Below are positions 10,433 through 20,078 of a DNA stretch of 64,000 nt, in pieces. Made by a program: the position numbers and the translations under genes. The DNA lies in the NCBI GenBank assembly GCA_905480225.1, contig CAJQPO010000020.1:20722-84721 (forward strand), in the 5' to 3' direction. Numbering within the stretch: the first letter of the stretch is position 1; each line of letters starts with the position of its first letter. Source of the stretch: an uncultured Flavobacteriales bacterium (lineage in GTDB: Bacteria > Bacteroidota > Bacteroidia > Flavobacteriales_D > Parvicellaceae). The notes below the pieces were generated by a model, which was not told the DNA's origin, ran no database searches, and saw only the letters and a program-made list of their open reading frames with translations.

Positions 10433-11004
10433 TTAGCTGGTTAGAACAAATAGACCGAGACTTGTTCCTGGTGTTGAATGGTTGTCATTCTCCATTTTTT
10501 GATGACGTATTTTGGGTAATAACAAGCAAGTTCTTTGGTATTCCTTTTTACATGCTTGCCGTGTTTTTACTGACTAAAAAATACGGATGGAAGACTGGTT
10601 TATTGCTCACAACTGGAGGCTTAGTAGCCTTCGGGCTTGCTGATCAAATTTCAAATCACGTGTTCAAAGATGTTTTTTTAAGGTGGCGTCCAGGTTATAA
10701 TCTGGAAATCAAGCACCTGGTTCATAATGTCATGGTAGATGGAGCGCTTTATCGGGGAAAAATTGATGCAAGCTTCTTGTCTGCTCATGCTGCAAATATG
10801 TTTGCAATAGCTACGTTTGTTGGATTAATGAGTACCAAAAAAATACTATTAGTCGGTTTTTTTATTGCGGCCTTAATCGGGTACTCAAGAATTTATCTAG
10901 GTGTTCATTACCCTTTAGATATTGGATGTGGAGCTTTGTTGGGAGCGCTTATAGGGTGGTTGATATATCGCGTTTATGTGAATAGTTTAAATTTGAAGCA
11001 ATGA
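10429..11004 (+). CDS. PAP2-family membrane phosphatase
   Basis: An integral-membrane phosphatase of the PAP2/acid-phosphatase superfamily that could act on undecaprenyl pyrophosphate, phosphatidic acid or lipid A phosphates; the substrate is not decidable here. The three catalytic blocks are [10 protein letters not shown] (KxxxxxxRP), SAHAANMFA (the PSGH equivalent, with Ser-Ala-His) and [14 protein letters not shown] (SRxxxxxHxxxD). I chose the ATG at 10429 because it overlaps the obgE stop as ATGA; a TTG 18 bases upstream would lie inside obgE. The product is 191 residues with about six helices. It also overlaps crcB by ATGA. Confidence 0.88.
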   Translation: MISWLEQIDRDLFLVLNGCHSPFFDDVFWVITSKFFGIPFYMLAVFLLTKKYGWKTGLLLTTGGLVAFGLADQISNHVFKDVFLRWRPGYNLEIKHLVHNVMVDGALYRGKIDASFLSAHAANMFAIATFVGLMSTKKILLVGFFIAALIGYSRIYLGVHYPLDIGCGALLGALIGWLIYRVYVNSLNLKQ

Positions 11005-11369
11005 CTTGGATTGCAGTCTTTATAGGTGGTGGACTAGGAAGTATCTCCAGATATGGTTTAAGTCTGCTAGCAAATAGAATTTATTCTGGCCCTTTTCCTT
11101 TAGGTACTTTTTTGGCTAATCTATTGGCTTGTATCTTTTTGGGTTTAGCCATTGTTTATTTTTCATCGAAAAGTCAATTTAATGAGGCATACAAGGCCCT
11201 TGTCCTTGTCGGATTTTGTGGAGGGTTTAGTACTTTTTCCACTTTTAGTCATGAAACGTTAACGCTAGTTAAAGAAGGACAATGGGGGTGGGTTACGGCC
11301 AATGTTTTTATCAGTATTGTTGCGTGTATTGGTGTTTTATATCTTTTTTCAAAATATCAATCTAGCTAA
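11001..11369 (+). CDS. crcB: Fluoride channel CrcB/Fluc
   Basis: A 122-residue four-helix membrane protein. The family blocks GGGLGSISRYGLS, PLGTFLANLLACIFLG and GFCGGFSTFSTFSHE carry the fluoride-lining Asn and Phe residues and the central Na+ site sequence. It works as an antiparallel dimer, and the single copy implies a homodimer. It is translationally coupled to the PAP2 gene by ATGA. I see no fluoride riboswitch upstream; the gene simply ends the obgE-PAP2-crcB run. Its stop codon forms one arm of a small hairpin whose other arm carries the stop of the convergent aldolase gene. Confidence 0.95.
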   Translation: MTWIAVFIGGGLGSISRYGLSLLANRIYSGPFPLGTFLANLLACIFLGLAIVYFSSKSQFNEAYKALVLVGFCGGFSTFSTFSHETLTLVKEGQWGWVTANVFISIVACIGVLYLFSKYQSS

Positions 11370-11379
11370 GTTCTTAGCT
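11364..11379. terminator. Small hairpin joining two convergent stop codons
   Basis: AGCTAAG / CTTAGCT form a 6-7 bp dyad containing the crcB stop on one arm and the ltaE stop on the other, followed on the plus strand by CAGGTTTTT. It could act as a weak bidirectional terminator. Convergent TAA stops are self-complementary, so part of this symmetry is expected by chance. Confidence 0.35.
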
Positions 11380-12384
11380 CAGGTTTTTCATAATTCCAAT
11401 CGCTTTTTCAATATCATTTTCAGATACATCCAAGTGCGTTGTAATTCTAATTCTATTTGGACCGAAGCCAATTGCCTGCATATTATTAGCTGATAATTTT
11501 TTTAAATAGGCATCAGCACTTATGTCCAGATCTACCATTAGAATATTGGTTTCAGGTAATTCTGTTCCTAGAACAAAAGGGGCACCTTGAATACTATTTG
11601 AAATATGTTTTGCTCTAAGATGGTCATCTGCTAACCGCTCTACATTGTGATCGAGCGCATAAATACCGGCGGCGGCGAGGTATCCCACTTGCCTCATTCC
11701 TCCACCCATTACTTTACGAACGCGATGCGCATTTTGTATAAATGCTTTTGATCCAAGCAGCAAAGAACCTGCAGGTGCACCTAGACCTTTAGATAAACAA
11801 ATGGAAATGGAATCAAATAAGCTTCCATATTCTTTTGGATTTTCATTTTTAGCTACTATTGCATTAAATAGTCTTGCACCATCTAGGTGATATTTTAAGC
11901 CATTTTCACGACATGCATCTGCAATGTTTTTTACCGTTTGCATATCATAACATTTTCCGCCTCCTCGATTAGTTGTATTTTCAATAGATACCAATGTAGT
12001 ATTGGTGTAATGTGAATCCGATGGGTTAATGTTATTCATTACATCATGGGAAGTTAAAAAGCCGTCATCATTTCCAACTAGCCTGACCTGTGCGCCAGAG
12101 TTTCGAGCAATTCCTCCCCCTTCGTAATTATATATATGTGATTGATAGCTGCAAATTACCTCATCACCAGGTTGCGTATGCACATTAATGGCAATTTGAT
12201 TGGTCATGGTTCCACTTGGACAAAATAGTGCGGCTTCCATATCAAACATGGTAGCGATTTTCTCTTGCAACGCATTTACGGTAGGATCTGCTGCAAACAC
12301 ATCATCTCCAACTTCTGCAGATAGCATTACTTTCAGCATTTCTTCATTGGGCTTGGTTACAGTATCGCTTATAAAATTGAGCAT
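11374..12384 (-). CDS. ltaE: Low-specificity threonine aldolase
   Basis: A PLP-dependent fold-type I enzyme that cleaves threonine or allo-threonine to glycine and acetaldehyde. The start MLNFISDTVTKPNEEML matches the usual (M)IDLRSDTVTKPT opening, so I place it at 12384 and not at the longer in-frame ATGs at 12426 or 12444. A predicted promoter box at 12442-12449 also argues against the longest form. Other landmarks are VGDDVFAADPTVNALQ, the ENTTNRGGGKCY loop, HLDGARLFNA (cofactor Asp) and SICLSKGLGAPAGSLL with the PLP Lys. The product is 336 residues, the usual length. It is convergent with crcB and divergent from the subtilase. Confidence 0.93.
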   Translation of the reverse strand: MLNFISDTVTKPNEEMLKVMLSAEVGDDVFAADPTVNALQEKIATMFDMEAALFCPSGTMTNQIAINVHTQPGDEVICSYQSHIYNYEGGGIARNSGAQVRLVGNDDGFLTSHDVMNNINPSDSHYTNTTLVSIENTTNRGGGKCYDMQTVKNIADACRENGLKYHLDGARLFNAIVAKNENPKEYGSLFDSISICLSKGLGAPAGSLLLGSKAFIQNAHRVRKVMGGGMRQVGYLAAAGIYALDHNVERLADDHLRAKHISNSIQGAPFVLGTELPETNILMVDLDISADAYLKKLSANNMQAIGFGPNRIRITTHLDVSENDIEKAIGIMKNLS

Positions 12385-12441
12385 CGATTGATTTTTTTGT
12401 GAAGTTATGTAAAATGATTTGTTCATTGTACAAAGACAATG

Positions 12442-12449
12442 CAAACCTA
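12442..12449 (-). promoter_or_regulatory. Probable promoter -7 box for ltaE
   Basis: Minus-strand TAGGTTTG is an exact TAnnTTTG match. A start site about 7 bases downstream gives a leader of about 50 bases to the ATG at 12384. No convincing -33 TTG is seen at 19-21 bases. Confidence 0.4.
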
Positions 12450-12479
12450 TTGTCTAGTAATTACGTTAACTTATAATTA

Positions 12480-14144
12480 TTGAAGTGTATTCTTACCATA
12501 ACAATGGCAATAGTCGTATTGAGTACTTGTGCTCAGGAAAAATATTGGGTTTATTTTTCAGACAAAAAAGGGGTGACCTTTAACCCTAAGGAATATTTTC
12601 ATCCCAATGCCATTGAACGAAGAATAAAAAGTAATTATCCGATTAATCATTACAGCGACAGGCCCCTTGTTGAAAGTTATGTGCAAGAAGTTGTTGACTT
12701 GGCCACTTTGTACAAAGGAGTATCCAGATGGTTAAATGCCATCGTAGTAACAGCAAGTTATTCTCAAATTGAGCAAATTAGAGCGCTTCCTTTCGTTACG
12801 AAGATAGAAGCGAGCGCGTATCATTCAGTTGTATGTACGTCAGAAGAAATCAATATTACCGGTAATGATTTTGAAAAAAGAGACCTGATACGATTTCAGC
12901 TTGACCGGATGAATGCTCATCAATTTAAGGAGCATGGTATAACAGGTCGAGGATTGACGATTGCTATTTTTGATGCAGGGTTTCCTGGTGTTGATGAAGC
13001 ACCGATGTTTGACCATATCAGAGCAAGAAAGGGAATAGTAGGAACTTATGATTTTATTCGTAATACTGATAATGTTTATAGAAAAATTGAACATGGCAGT
13101 ATGGTTTTTTCTTGTATTGCTGGTGTTACAAAAGATTCCCTTCGATTAGGAGTTGCAACAGGTGCCAATTTTTTACTCGCCATAACAGAGAAATTAATGA
13201 AGGAAGGTCTAGCTGAAGAAGAAGCGTGGTTATTTGCGGCAGAATGGGCAGATAAAAATGGAGCAGACATTATAAACAGTAGCTTGGGGTATACAAGACG
13301 GAACCATTTTAAAGAAGACATGGATGGTCAAACAGCTATCATAACAAGGGCGGCAAATTTAGCAAGTGCTAAGGGCATTCTAGTAGTCTCTTCTGCTGGA
13401 AATGAAGGGAATAAACGGCATTGGATGATGGTTGCTGCGCCAGCTGATGGAGACAGTGTTCTTGCCGTTGGCGCAATTAATCCTTGGAGTGGGTTTCATA
13501 CCAATTTTTCTTCATTTGGACCATCTTCAGATAAGGAGTTGAAGCCGAATGTAACTGCTGTTGGACATGTTATTGCTTATAATGAGACCAAAACAATTAG
13601 TGAAACGCAGGGCACATCCTTTTCTGCTCCATTGGTGGCAGGATTTGCGGCTTGTGCTTGGCAAGCCAATCCTACATTAACAAATTGGGAACTTTTAAAA
13701 CGAATTGAATCTTCTGGAGATCTGTATCCCTATTTTGATTATGCGCACGGATACGGTGTGCCACAAGCCGATTGCTTTTTATCCAATACCGCTTCTAAAT
13801 CAAATGATTCCGTTTTTATTGTAGATGTAGGGGATAGTGTCGTAACCATTTCGATAAAAACTGATTTAATAATTAATGATACTTTATTTCATTTTTCTGA
13901 AAATCACGATGGCGTAAAAAACATCATTACGAAAAGAGAAGATGGTATTAAAATTGATAAAAATCATCCATTTATAAAACATGAATTGTTTTATTATCAC
14001 CTAGAAAATAATGAGGGGTTTTTGGATGAGTTTTCTGTGTTGTCTGTTGAAAAAAATCCGATAGCTCAAATAGACTTATTCCGTTTAAAAGATAGAATAT
14101 TACGTATTCATTATTTAGGTTTTACGCGTTCAATACAATTTTAA
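12480..14144 (+). CDS. Exported S8-family subtilisin-like peptidase
   Basis: A serine protease of 554 residues with a complete catalytic triad: Asp165 in AIFDAGFPGVDE, His205 in IEHGSMVFSCIAG and Ser380 in GTSFSAPLVAG. The oxyanion Asn is in VSSAGNEGN. An N-terminal hydrophobic segment is followed by a propeptide-like region that includes VSRWLNAIVV and ALPFVTKIEAS. The start is uncertain: TTG at 12480 gives MKCILTITMAIVVLSTCAQ, a full signal peptide with a lipobox-like LSTC, and the next in-frame ATG is at 12504. About 110 C-terminal residues after the catalytic domain are beta-rich but are not a clear T9SS signal. The barrel-like gene starts four bases after its stop. Confidence 0.88.
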   Translation: MKCILTITMAIVVLSTCAQEKYWVYFSDKKGVTFNPKEYFHPNAIERRIKSNYPINHYSDRPLVESYVQEVVDLATLYKGVSRWLNAIVVTASYSQIEQIRALPFVTKIEASAYHSVVCTSEEINITGNDFEKRDLIRFQLDRMNAHQFKEHGITGRGLTIAIFDAGFPGVDEAPMFDHIRARKGIVGTYDFIRNTDNVYRKIEHGSMVFSCIAGVTKDSLRLGVATGANFLLAITEKLMKEGLAEEEAWLFAAEWADKNGADIINSSLGYTRRNHFKEDMDGQTAIITRAANLASAKGILVVSSAGNEGNKRHWMMVAAPADGDSVLAVGAINPWSGFHTNFSSFGPSSDKELKPNVTAVGHVIAYNETKTISETQGTSFSAPLVAGFAACAWQANPTLTNWELLKRIESSGDLYPYFDYAHGYGVPQADCFLSNTASKSNDSVFIVDVGDSVVTISIKTDLIINDTLFHFSENHDGVKNIITKREDGIKIDKNHPFIKHELFYYHLENNEGFLDEFSVLSVEKNPIAQIDLFRLKDRILRIHYLGFTRSIQF

Positions 14145-14148
14145 TGAG

Positions 14149-14880
14149 ATGAGAATTGCGTTAATTGCATATGTGTTAGTTTTTCCAATGGTTTGTTTTG
14201 GTCAGGAAACTTTGTTGCACAAGAAAACCGTTGAAACACTCCGGGAAGGTGATTTTGGTCCGAATAAAAAAAGATACATTCACACCTTTTTTAAGGTTGG
14301 ATTCTATCAAAAGACGAATGCATGGAATGCATGTTCAATTCAAGGTGGAAATTCTTTTACAACGGGTTACGGAATTAGATACAAGCGAAAGTTATCTTCA
14401 AAATTGTCTTACGGTTATGACCTGGGTTATGACTTCAATCAATATCGTTTTAAAAGAGACTCGAGTTCTTTGTATTCGCAACTCAATGGGTTTTTAACGG
14501 CAGATTCATTAAAAACAGATAAATTGACATTTGGTATGTTGGAGTTAGCACCCTATTTCCGAATTAATTTTGGTCAACGAGGAGATCATCTGGGCAAATA
14601 TCTTGATTTTGTCTTATCTGGGGGCCTCATGCTTTCATCAAAACACGTTCTGAAATGGGATCACCCGAATAGCAGCATCATAAAAAAATCAACATACAAA
14701 TCGAGAAGATTAGGTTATACTAATAAATTGTTTTTCGGGATAGAAATCCGATATGGAAATGCATTTTATAACCTTTTTATTAGGTATCGCTGTGTAGACA
14801 TTTTTAATTCAAAACTGAATGAGCGTCCTTATCAGCCAAGTTTAATTAGATTGGGTGGATATCTCATTATTCCAGATTAA
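14149..14880 (+). CDS. Hypothetical exported beta-rich protein, probable outer-membrane barrel
   Basis: 243 residues with the signal peptide MRIALIAYVLVFPMVCFGQ. The body alternates aromatic and polar residues in short strands (YKRKLSSKLSYGYDLGYDF; LFFGIEIRYGNAFYNLFIRY), which suits a small outer-membrane barrel of 8-10 strands. I recognise no named family. It starts four bases after the subtilase stop and is almost certainly co-expressed with it. Its stop overlaps the convergent O-methyltransferase by four bases. Confidence 0.6.
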   Translation: MRIALIAYVLVFPMVCFGQETLLHKKTVETLREGDFGPNKKRYIHTFFKVGFYQKTNAWNACSIQGGNSFTTGYGIRYKRKLSSKLSYGYDLGYDFNQYRFKRDSSSLYSQLNGFLTADSLKTDKLTFGMLELAPYFRINFGQRGDHLGKYLDFVLSGGLMLSSKHVLKWDHPNSSIIKKSTYKSRRLGYTNKLFFGIEIRYGNAFYNLFIRYRCVDIFNSKLNERPYQPSLIRLGGYLIIPD

Positions 14881-15518
14881 ATTTTTCGTGCAACCATAAG
14901 ACCATCTCGTATTGGTAAGAGTACATTTTCAACTCGAGGGTCTGCTTGAATTTTTCGGTTGTAGTTAAGAATTGCGATAGTATCCACATCGCTATCTGTT
15001 ATTTCCTTAACTACTTTACCGCTCCAAAGAACATTATCGGCGATAATGTATCCTCCGCTACTAACTTGGTCAATAATCAAGTCAAAATAATTGGAGTAGT
15101 TTGTTTTATCTGCGTCTATAAAAACAAGGTCGAATGTATTTTTTATGGTTGGAATAATTTCAATAGCATCTCCGATTATGACATCAATTCGATCGGTCAT
15201 TTGTGCTTCAGAAATGTATGTATTAACCATGTCTTCGAGCTCTTCATTTATATCAATGGTGATGAGTCGTCCACCTGATTCCAAACCCTCTGCAAGGCAA
15301 ATAGCAGAATAACCGGTATACGTTCCAATTTCAAGAATACATTTTGGCTTTATCATGTGGCTTAACATACTCAATACTCTACCTTGCAAGTGGCCCGATA
15401 GCATTCGTGGAACAAGAACTTTTTGATAAGTTTCTCGGTTTAGCTGATGGAGTAATTTTGATTCCGGGACGGTATGGGCTTTAATGTAAGCCTCTATTTC
15501 TTCTGGTAAAAATTCCAT
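14877..15518 (-). CDS. SAM-dependent O-methyltransferase (family 3, CCoAOMT-like)
   Basis: 213 residues, class I Rossmann methyltransferase. The SAM motif is CILEIGTYTGYSAICLAEGL, followed by GGRLITIDINEE, and the metal/catalytic block is DLVFIDADKTNYSNYFDLI then IIADNVLWSGKV, the Asp-Asp-Asn triad of the catechol/caffeoyl-CoA O-methyltransferase family. Bacterial members methylate catechols and related phenols; the substrate here is unknown. It is the last gene of the leftward RND > adaptor > TolC > DUF255 > methyltransferase unit, 15 bases after the DUF255 gene. Confidence 0.9.
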   Translation of the reverse strand: MEFLPEEIEAYIKAHTVPESKLLHQLNRETYQKVLVPRMLSGHLQGRVLSMLSHMIKPKCILEIGTYTGYSAICLAEGLESGGRLITIDINEELEDMVNTYISEAQMTDRIDVIIGDAIEIIPTIKNTFDLVFIDADKTNYSNYFDLIIDQVSSGGYIIADNVLWSGKVVKEITDSDVDTIAILNYNRKIQADPRVENVLLPIRDGLMVARKI

Positions 15519-15533
15519 TTTGAATCGACTGAT

Positions 15534-17660
15534 TTAGTGTAATTGTTGCAATACTTTAGAGACTTCAGTTTCTGGCATTTTACAGGCTTTATCTTGACAA
15601 ACGTATATCATTGTATTGCCTTTCATGTATTTTCCTTCAAGTAGTTGTAACGTTCCTTCATTTTTTCCACCCATCATTAAGATATTGGGAAGGTAGTTTT
15701 TATCTAATTCTGCTCTTTTTTCCTCCCAATTTTTACCAACTATAGCTACTTCAAATAACGGTCGAGTGAAATGTGCCTCCACACTGGCCCAGTTTGCATA
15801 GAAATAAAGATTTTTTTGAATGTCATTTTTAACATTGAGGTATAGCTGTCGTGCCTTATTTACGTAAGATTCATTGTAATAATAATGGCCTAAATACAGT
15901 AGGTTTTTTGCCATTTCAGAATTAGAAGAGGGTATAACATTATCTGCAACTTCCATTTTTCTTGCAATCAGATTAGCGTGATTGCGGTTGGTGTAAAAGA
16001 ACATGCCTGAATTTTTATCAAAAAAATGGGCAATGGCATATTCGGAAAGTTCAAAAGCCTCAGTGAGCCATTTTTCTTCAAAGGTTGCCTGGTACAGGTC
16101 AATAAACGCTGATATGGTAAAGGCGTAATCATCCAGGAACCCTGGAACAGTTGACAAGCTATTTTTGTAATTTCGATTTAAACCACCGTCTTTATTTTTA
16201 GCCTTATTGATAATGAAATTGGCATTTTCTTTGGCTTTCTGCAGATATTCTTTGTTGCCAAACGCGCGATACGCGTCAACATACCCCTTCATCATCAGGC
16301 CATTCCATGCAGTTAATATTTTGTCGTCTAGTGCCGGTTTAATTCTTGTCTCCCTTTTAACCATAAGAGCAGAACGGCTGGCATTGAGCGATTTTCGTAC
16401 TTCCGATACATCTCTGTTTTTCCGTTCAGCATATGTTTTTATGGATTCTTTGGTATACAAAATATTTTTTCCGTCTTCCCAATTCCCAGTTTTGGTTACC
16501 TGATAAAAGTCTTCAAATAATTTGGATTCCTCTCCCAGTAGTTCCATTATTTCGGTTTTAGACCAGACATAAAATTTACCTTCTTCCCCTTCACTATCGG
16601 CATCTTTTGATGAAAAAAATCCGCCTTCTTTTGAGGTCATTTCCCGACTTACGAATGTCAGAATTCCATGCACTACTTCTTCGTATTTTGGATTTTTTGT
16701 TTTTTGCCATGCATGACTGTACAGGCTTACTAATTGACCATTGTCGTACAACATTTTTTCAAAATGGGGAACGTGCCAATTTACATCCGTTGAATATCGA
16801 GCGAATCCACCACCAATGTGGTCATAAATTCCACCAGACGCCATGTTGTCTAGGGTTGTTTCTACTAATGACAGGGCTTCCTCATTATTGTGACTAGCTC
16901 CATACTGGAGTAAATAATTCCACATACAAGGCATTGGAAATTTTGGAGCTTGATTACCACCGCCTCTTATAGGATCTGCATTTTTTTTCCATGCATCAAA
17001 TCCATTATCCAAGTCCTTTTTAGAAGATAAAGTAGTTTCTGTTGACAAAGGGACATTTTCAATTGATCTAATTCCTTGGGTTACCTGCTCCGCTTGCTCA
17101 AGTATAGACGCAGGATTTTCACTTTGCATGTCAACAAAATATTCCAGTACTTTCATCCAATTGTCTTTTTGAAAGTAGGTGCCGGCATAAAATGGTTGTC
17201 CATCTGGCAGAGCCAGTGCATTCAATGGCCATCCCCCTTTTCCGGTAATAAGTTGTGCGGCTGTCATATAAATTTGATCAACATCCGGCCGCTCTTCACG
17301 ATCAACTTTTATCGCAATAAAATGTTTATTCATTAACTGCGCAACAAGGGTATCTTCAAAGCTCTCATGCTCCATTACGTGACACCAATGGCAAGCCGAA
17401 TAGCCAACGCTGATAATTAACATTTTGTTTTCAGCTTTCGCTTTTGCAAGTGCCTCTTCTCCCCATGGATACCAATTAACAGGATTATGAGCATGTTGAA
17501 GTAAATAGGGACTACTTTCATTAATGAGCTGGTTTGTAAAAGGATATTGCTTTTCGTTTTCATTTATTCCTGAAACGTGTTCTTGTCCACACGATGATAA
17601 AAACATCATCAATAATATGGTAGAAAATGAATATTGCATAAAAGTTAGAAGTGCTGTCAT
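15534..17660 (-). CDS. DUF255 / YyaL-SSP411 thioredoxin-domain protein, probable lipoprotein
   Basis: About 708 residues. An N-terminal thioredoxin-like domain carries [13 protein letters not shown] and [20 protein letters not shown], so the CxxC is CHWC. A long alpha/alpha-toroid region follows with the [30 protein letters not shown] and [16 protein letters not shown] blocks of the SSP411/YyaL family, whose function is unsettled. Unlike the usual cytosolic members, this one begins with a hydrophobic stretch ending MMFLSSCGQ, a good lipobox. I chose the ATG at 17660 (17639 also gives the signal); a longer start at 17687 would run into tolC. It lies between tolC and a methyltransferase in the pump operon. 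Confidence 0.9.
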   Translation of the reverse strand: MTALLTFMQYSFSTILLMMFLSSCGQEHVSGINENEKQYPFTNQLINESSPYLLQHAHNPVNWYPWGEEALAKAKAENKMLIISVGYSACHWCHVMEHESFEDTLVAQLMNKHFIAIKVDREERPDVDQIYMTAAQLITGKGGWPLNALALPDGQPFYAGTYFQKDNWMKVLEYFVDMQSENPASILEQAEQVTQGIRSIENVPLSTETTLSSKKDLDNGFDAWKKNADPIRGGGNQAPKFPMPCMWNYLLQYGASHNNEEALSLVETTLDNMASGGIYDHIGGGFARYSTDVNWHVPHFEKMLYDNGQLVSLYSHAWQKTKNPKYEEVVHGILTFVSREMTSKEGGFFSSKDADSEGEEGKFYVWSKTEIMELLGEESKLFEDFYQVTKTGNWEDGKNILYTKESIKTYAERKNRDVSEVRKSLNASRSALMVKRETRIKPALDDKILTAWNGLMMKGYVDAYRAFGNKEYLQKAKENANFIINKAKNKDGGLNRNYKNSLSTVPGFLDDYAFTISAFIDLYQATFEEKWLTEAFELSEYAIAHFFDKNSGMFFYTNRNHANLIARKMEVADNVIPSSNSEMAKNLLYLGHYYYNESYVNKARQLYLNVKNDIQKNLYFYANWASVEAHFTRPLFEVAIVGKNWEEKRAELDKNYLPNILMMGGKNEGTLQLLEGKYMKGNTMIYVCQDKACKMPETEVSKVLQQLH

Positions 17661-17670
17661 TTTATATTGG

Positions 17671-18975
17671 TCATAAGTTATTTCCAATTGCTACAAACAA
17701 AGCGTATTGGGCTTTATTAAATTTTGTTATTGCATTAAGGTAGTCTAATTGTGATTTAATAAAAACTTCTTGTACCTGAAGTAATTCAAACGGTCTTACT
17801 GTTCCAGATTTTTGTCGTAAAATACATTGGTCTAATGCTTTTAAGGCAAATTCTTTTCCTTCGTTTGAGATATTTATTTGCTCTTCGGAAATCTGTAATT
17901 GATTTTTAGCACGAAGTACTTCTTCGTTAATCTGGGCTTTGATTTGATCAATTTTATTTTCTTTGATAGCTATTCTTGCATCATATTGCTGTACTGCACC
18001 ACCGTTATTTATTTTACCAGCCGGAATGCGCCAAATTAAAGCAGCATTTACTTCTCCAGTTGGGTTTAAGGGAGAAAAAACATCACCGAACATTGAACCG
18101 TAAGTGCCTAACCGCAATTCTGGTATATAAAGCGCATTCGTAACTGTTTTTTTTTCTTCTTTTATGGATTTCAGCTGAAAGTGAACACTTTTAATTTCTG
18201 GCCTTTTCGAATGAATGGAGTCAAGTGCCAAAAGGCTATCTGTATCGTTTAATCGGATTGGTGCTAAAATTGAATCTGAGGCTAGAAGGCTGATTGTAGG
18301 ATCAAGGTTCAGTACGCTGACAAGTTTGGCAGACCAGTTATTGTAGGCTGTTTTTGCCTGAAGCATTTCGATTTTTAAGTGGTTATTGTTGCTTTGAGCG
18401 ATTAAGAATTCCGATTCGAATTGAAGACCAGCATCGACTCGAATTTTAATTTGTTTGGAGATAGTTTCAGCCTGTTTTAAAAGATTGCTGTAAGCTTTGT
18501 ATTGCAATTGTGCTTCCAGAAAGTCATAATAGATATGTATGGTATTGAGTATTGCTGTGTTTTTTTTTGCCTGAGTTTCGTGAGCTGAGGCTTGCACTTT
18601 GAGCTGAGCTGCGTTTTTAGTGAAAATGCCTTGGCCAAAATCCCAACTTGCATTAATGCCAAGACCAGCCCAGAAATTCTGTCGGTTAACGGATTGAAAG
18701 AAATTTCCATCACCATTCATTGCGCTTCCCCACAACTGATGAATGGTAGTTCCAGCATAAAAGTCTGGTAGCCACCATTCTTGGGCTCTTTGGGCATTTG
18801 CCATTACTAACTCTTGTTTTCTTATGTATTCTTTGATAACGAGGTTGTTGGCGCCACTCAGTTTTAAAACTGTTTCAAGATTTAGCACATGCAAATTATT
18901 TTGAGCAAAGCTTGAAACAGATGTACCTGTATAGAGGCCAAAGAATACCAATATGCAGCATAAGTTTACTTTCAT
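17671..18975 (-). CDS. TolC-family outer-membrane efflux protein
   Basis: 434 residues with a signal peptide ([17 protein letters not shown] to SSFAQ). Two tandem OEP repeats of long alpha-helical coiled coil are broken by strand segments, as in TolC/OprM trimers: helices such as [19 protein letters not shown] and [20 protein letters not shown] in the first half, [10 protein letters not shown] at the join, and [20 protein letters not shown] near the end. The closing [13 protein letters not shown] is typical of the family. It shares one base (TAATG) with the adaptor gene and completes a tripartite pump with the two upstream genes. Confidence 0.92.
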   Translation of the reverse strand: MKVNLCCILVFFGLYTGTSVSSFAQNNLHVLNLETVLKLSGANNLVIKEYIRKQELVMANAQRAQEWWLPDFYAGTTIHQLWGSAMNGDGNFFQSVNRQNFWAGLGINASWDFGQGIFTKNAAQLKVQASAHETQAKKNTAILNTIHIYYDFLEAQLQYKAYSNLLKQAETISKQIKIRVDAGLQFESEFLIAQSNNNHLKIEMLQAKTAYNNWSAKLVSVLNLDPTISLLASDSILAPIRLNDTDSLLALDSIHSKRPEIKSVHFQLKSIKEEKKTVTNALYIPELRLGTYGSMFGDVFSPLNPTGEVNAALIWRIPAGKINNGGAVQQYDARIAIKENKIDQIKAQINEEVLRAKNQLQISEEQINISNEGKEFALKALDQCILRQKSGTVRPFELLQVQEVFIKSQLDYLNAITKFNKAQYALFVAIGNNL

Positions 18976-20078
18976 TAGTTTTCTTTTTTCAAGATTGGAA
19001 TTACTTTTTGACTGGGCTGTACTTGACCTTTCCCTTGAATAATCACTTTTGTATTTTCGTCAATGGCATTATTCAAAATTTCCATATAATCTTTATTGGC
19101 AAGTCCTTTTCTAAGTGGAATGCGCTCAACGATTGAATCGTTTACTGCCATAATGAATGCTTCGTTTTGAAAAATCCACTGGGTGGAAACTGGAAGCGAA
19201 AGTACTTCTTGTTCATGTCCAATTTGCATTAGTACTTTAGCATACATGCCAGGTTTAATAATTCCTGAAGGATTTTCAATGTCGATTTCAACTTGCATTG
19301 TTTTCGAAGAAGGATTTAATGCACCTGCAATTCGACTTACTTTGGCTTTTATGGAGTCTCCGGGTAATTCTGGAAAAACAACGGCTACTGATTGGCCTTT
19401 GGAAATGGAATTTACATCACATTCTGGCAGTGGCACAATAACTCGGACAGGATCAATTTCTTGTAATTCGAATAATCCTTTAGGATTGGAATCTGTTAAT
19501 CCATTCTGAATCAATGAACCATGATCTACAAATCGTTGTGTAATTTTACCAGAAAATGGTGCTTTAATTTGAAGGAAGCTAACCCGGTCTTGTACACTTT
19601 CTAAAGCTGCTTTTGACGATAAATAGTCCGCTTCTGTTTCTTCTAATAAGTGTAATGGAGTTATAGCGGGGGTATTCTTGTACGTTGATTTAAGACGTTC
19701 ATACATATTTGATTTTGCTTCTAGTTGCGCGACACGTTCATCCTGGAGCCGCATTAGCTCGGGATTGGAAAGTACAGCAATTACTTCACCCGCTTTCACC
19801 AAATCACCTATGTCTTTGTATACACTTTGAACATAGCCACTTTCTCTGGCATAGACCGTAATTTTTTGGTTAGATCTTGCTGTACCTGTAATTTGTATTT
19901 CTGCCCGAAATGCGCGTTTTTTAGGTTGGACAACTTCAACGGTTTGAAGTTTCATTCCTGGATTACTGGTGGTGTTGGAAATTTCCATTGTTGTTTCTTC
20001 AGTGCAGGAAGAAAGCCACGAAACGCCTGCGATTACAATAGAAATCAAACCAATATTTCTAACAATCAATAATTTCAT
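18975..20078 (-). CDS. RND efflux periplasmic adaptor (membrane-fusion protein)
   Basis: 367 residues. It has a lipoprotein signal ending WLSSCTEE, a first lipoyl half (TGTARSNQKITVYARESGYV), a helical hairpin (PELMRLQDERVAQLEAKSNM...), a second lipoyl half (FLQIKAPFSGKITQRFVDHG), a beta-barrel domain (DPVRVIVPLPECDVNSISKG) and a membrane-proximal domain. This is the AcrA/HlyD-D23 order and is expected to be anchored in the inner membrane by acyl chains, linking the RND pump to TolC. It is coupled upstream to the pump by ATGA and downstream to tolC by TAATG. Confidence 0.93.
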   Translation of the reverse strand: MKLLIVRNIGLISIVIAGVSWLSSCTEETTMEISNTTSNPGMKLQTVEVVQPKKRAFRAEIQITGTARSNQKITVYARESGYVQSVYKDIGDLVKAGEVIAVLSNPELMRLQDERVAQLEAKSNMYERLKSTYKNTPAITPLHLLEETEADYLSSKAALESVQDRVSFLQIKAPFSGKITQRFVDHGSLIQNGLTDSNPKGLFELQEIDPVRVIVPLPECDVNSISKGQSVAVVFPELPGDSIKAKVSRIAGALNPSSKTMQVEIDIENPSGIIKPGMYAKVLMQIGHEQEVLSLPVSTQWIFQNEAFIMAVNDSIVERIPLRKGLANKDYMEILNNAIDENTKVIIQGKGQVQPSQKVIPILKKEN

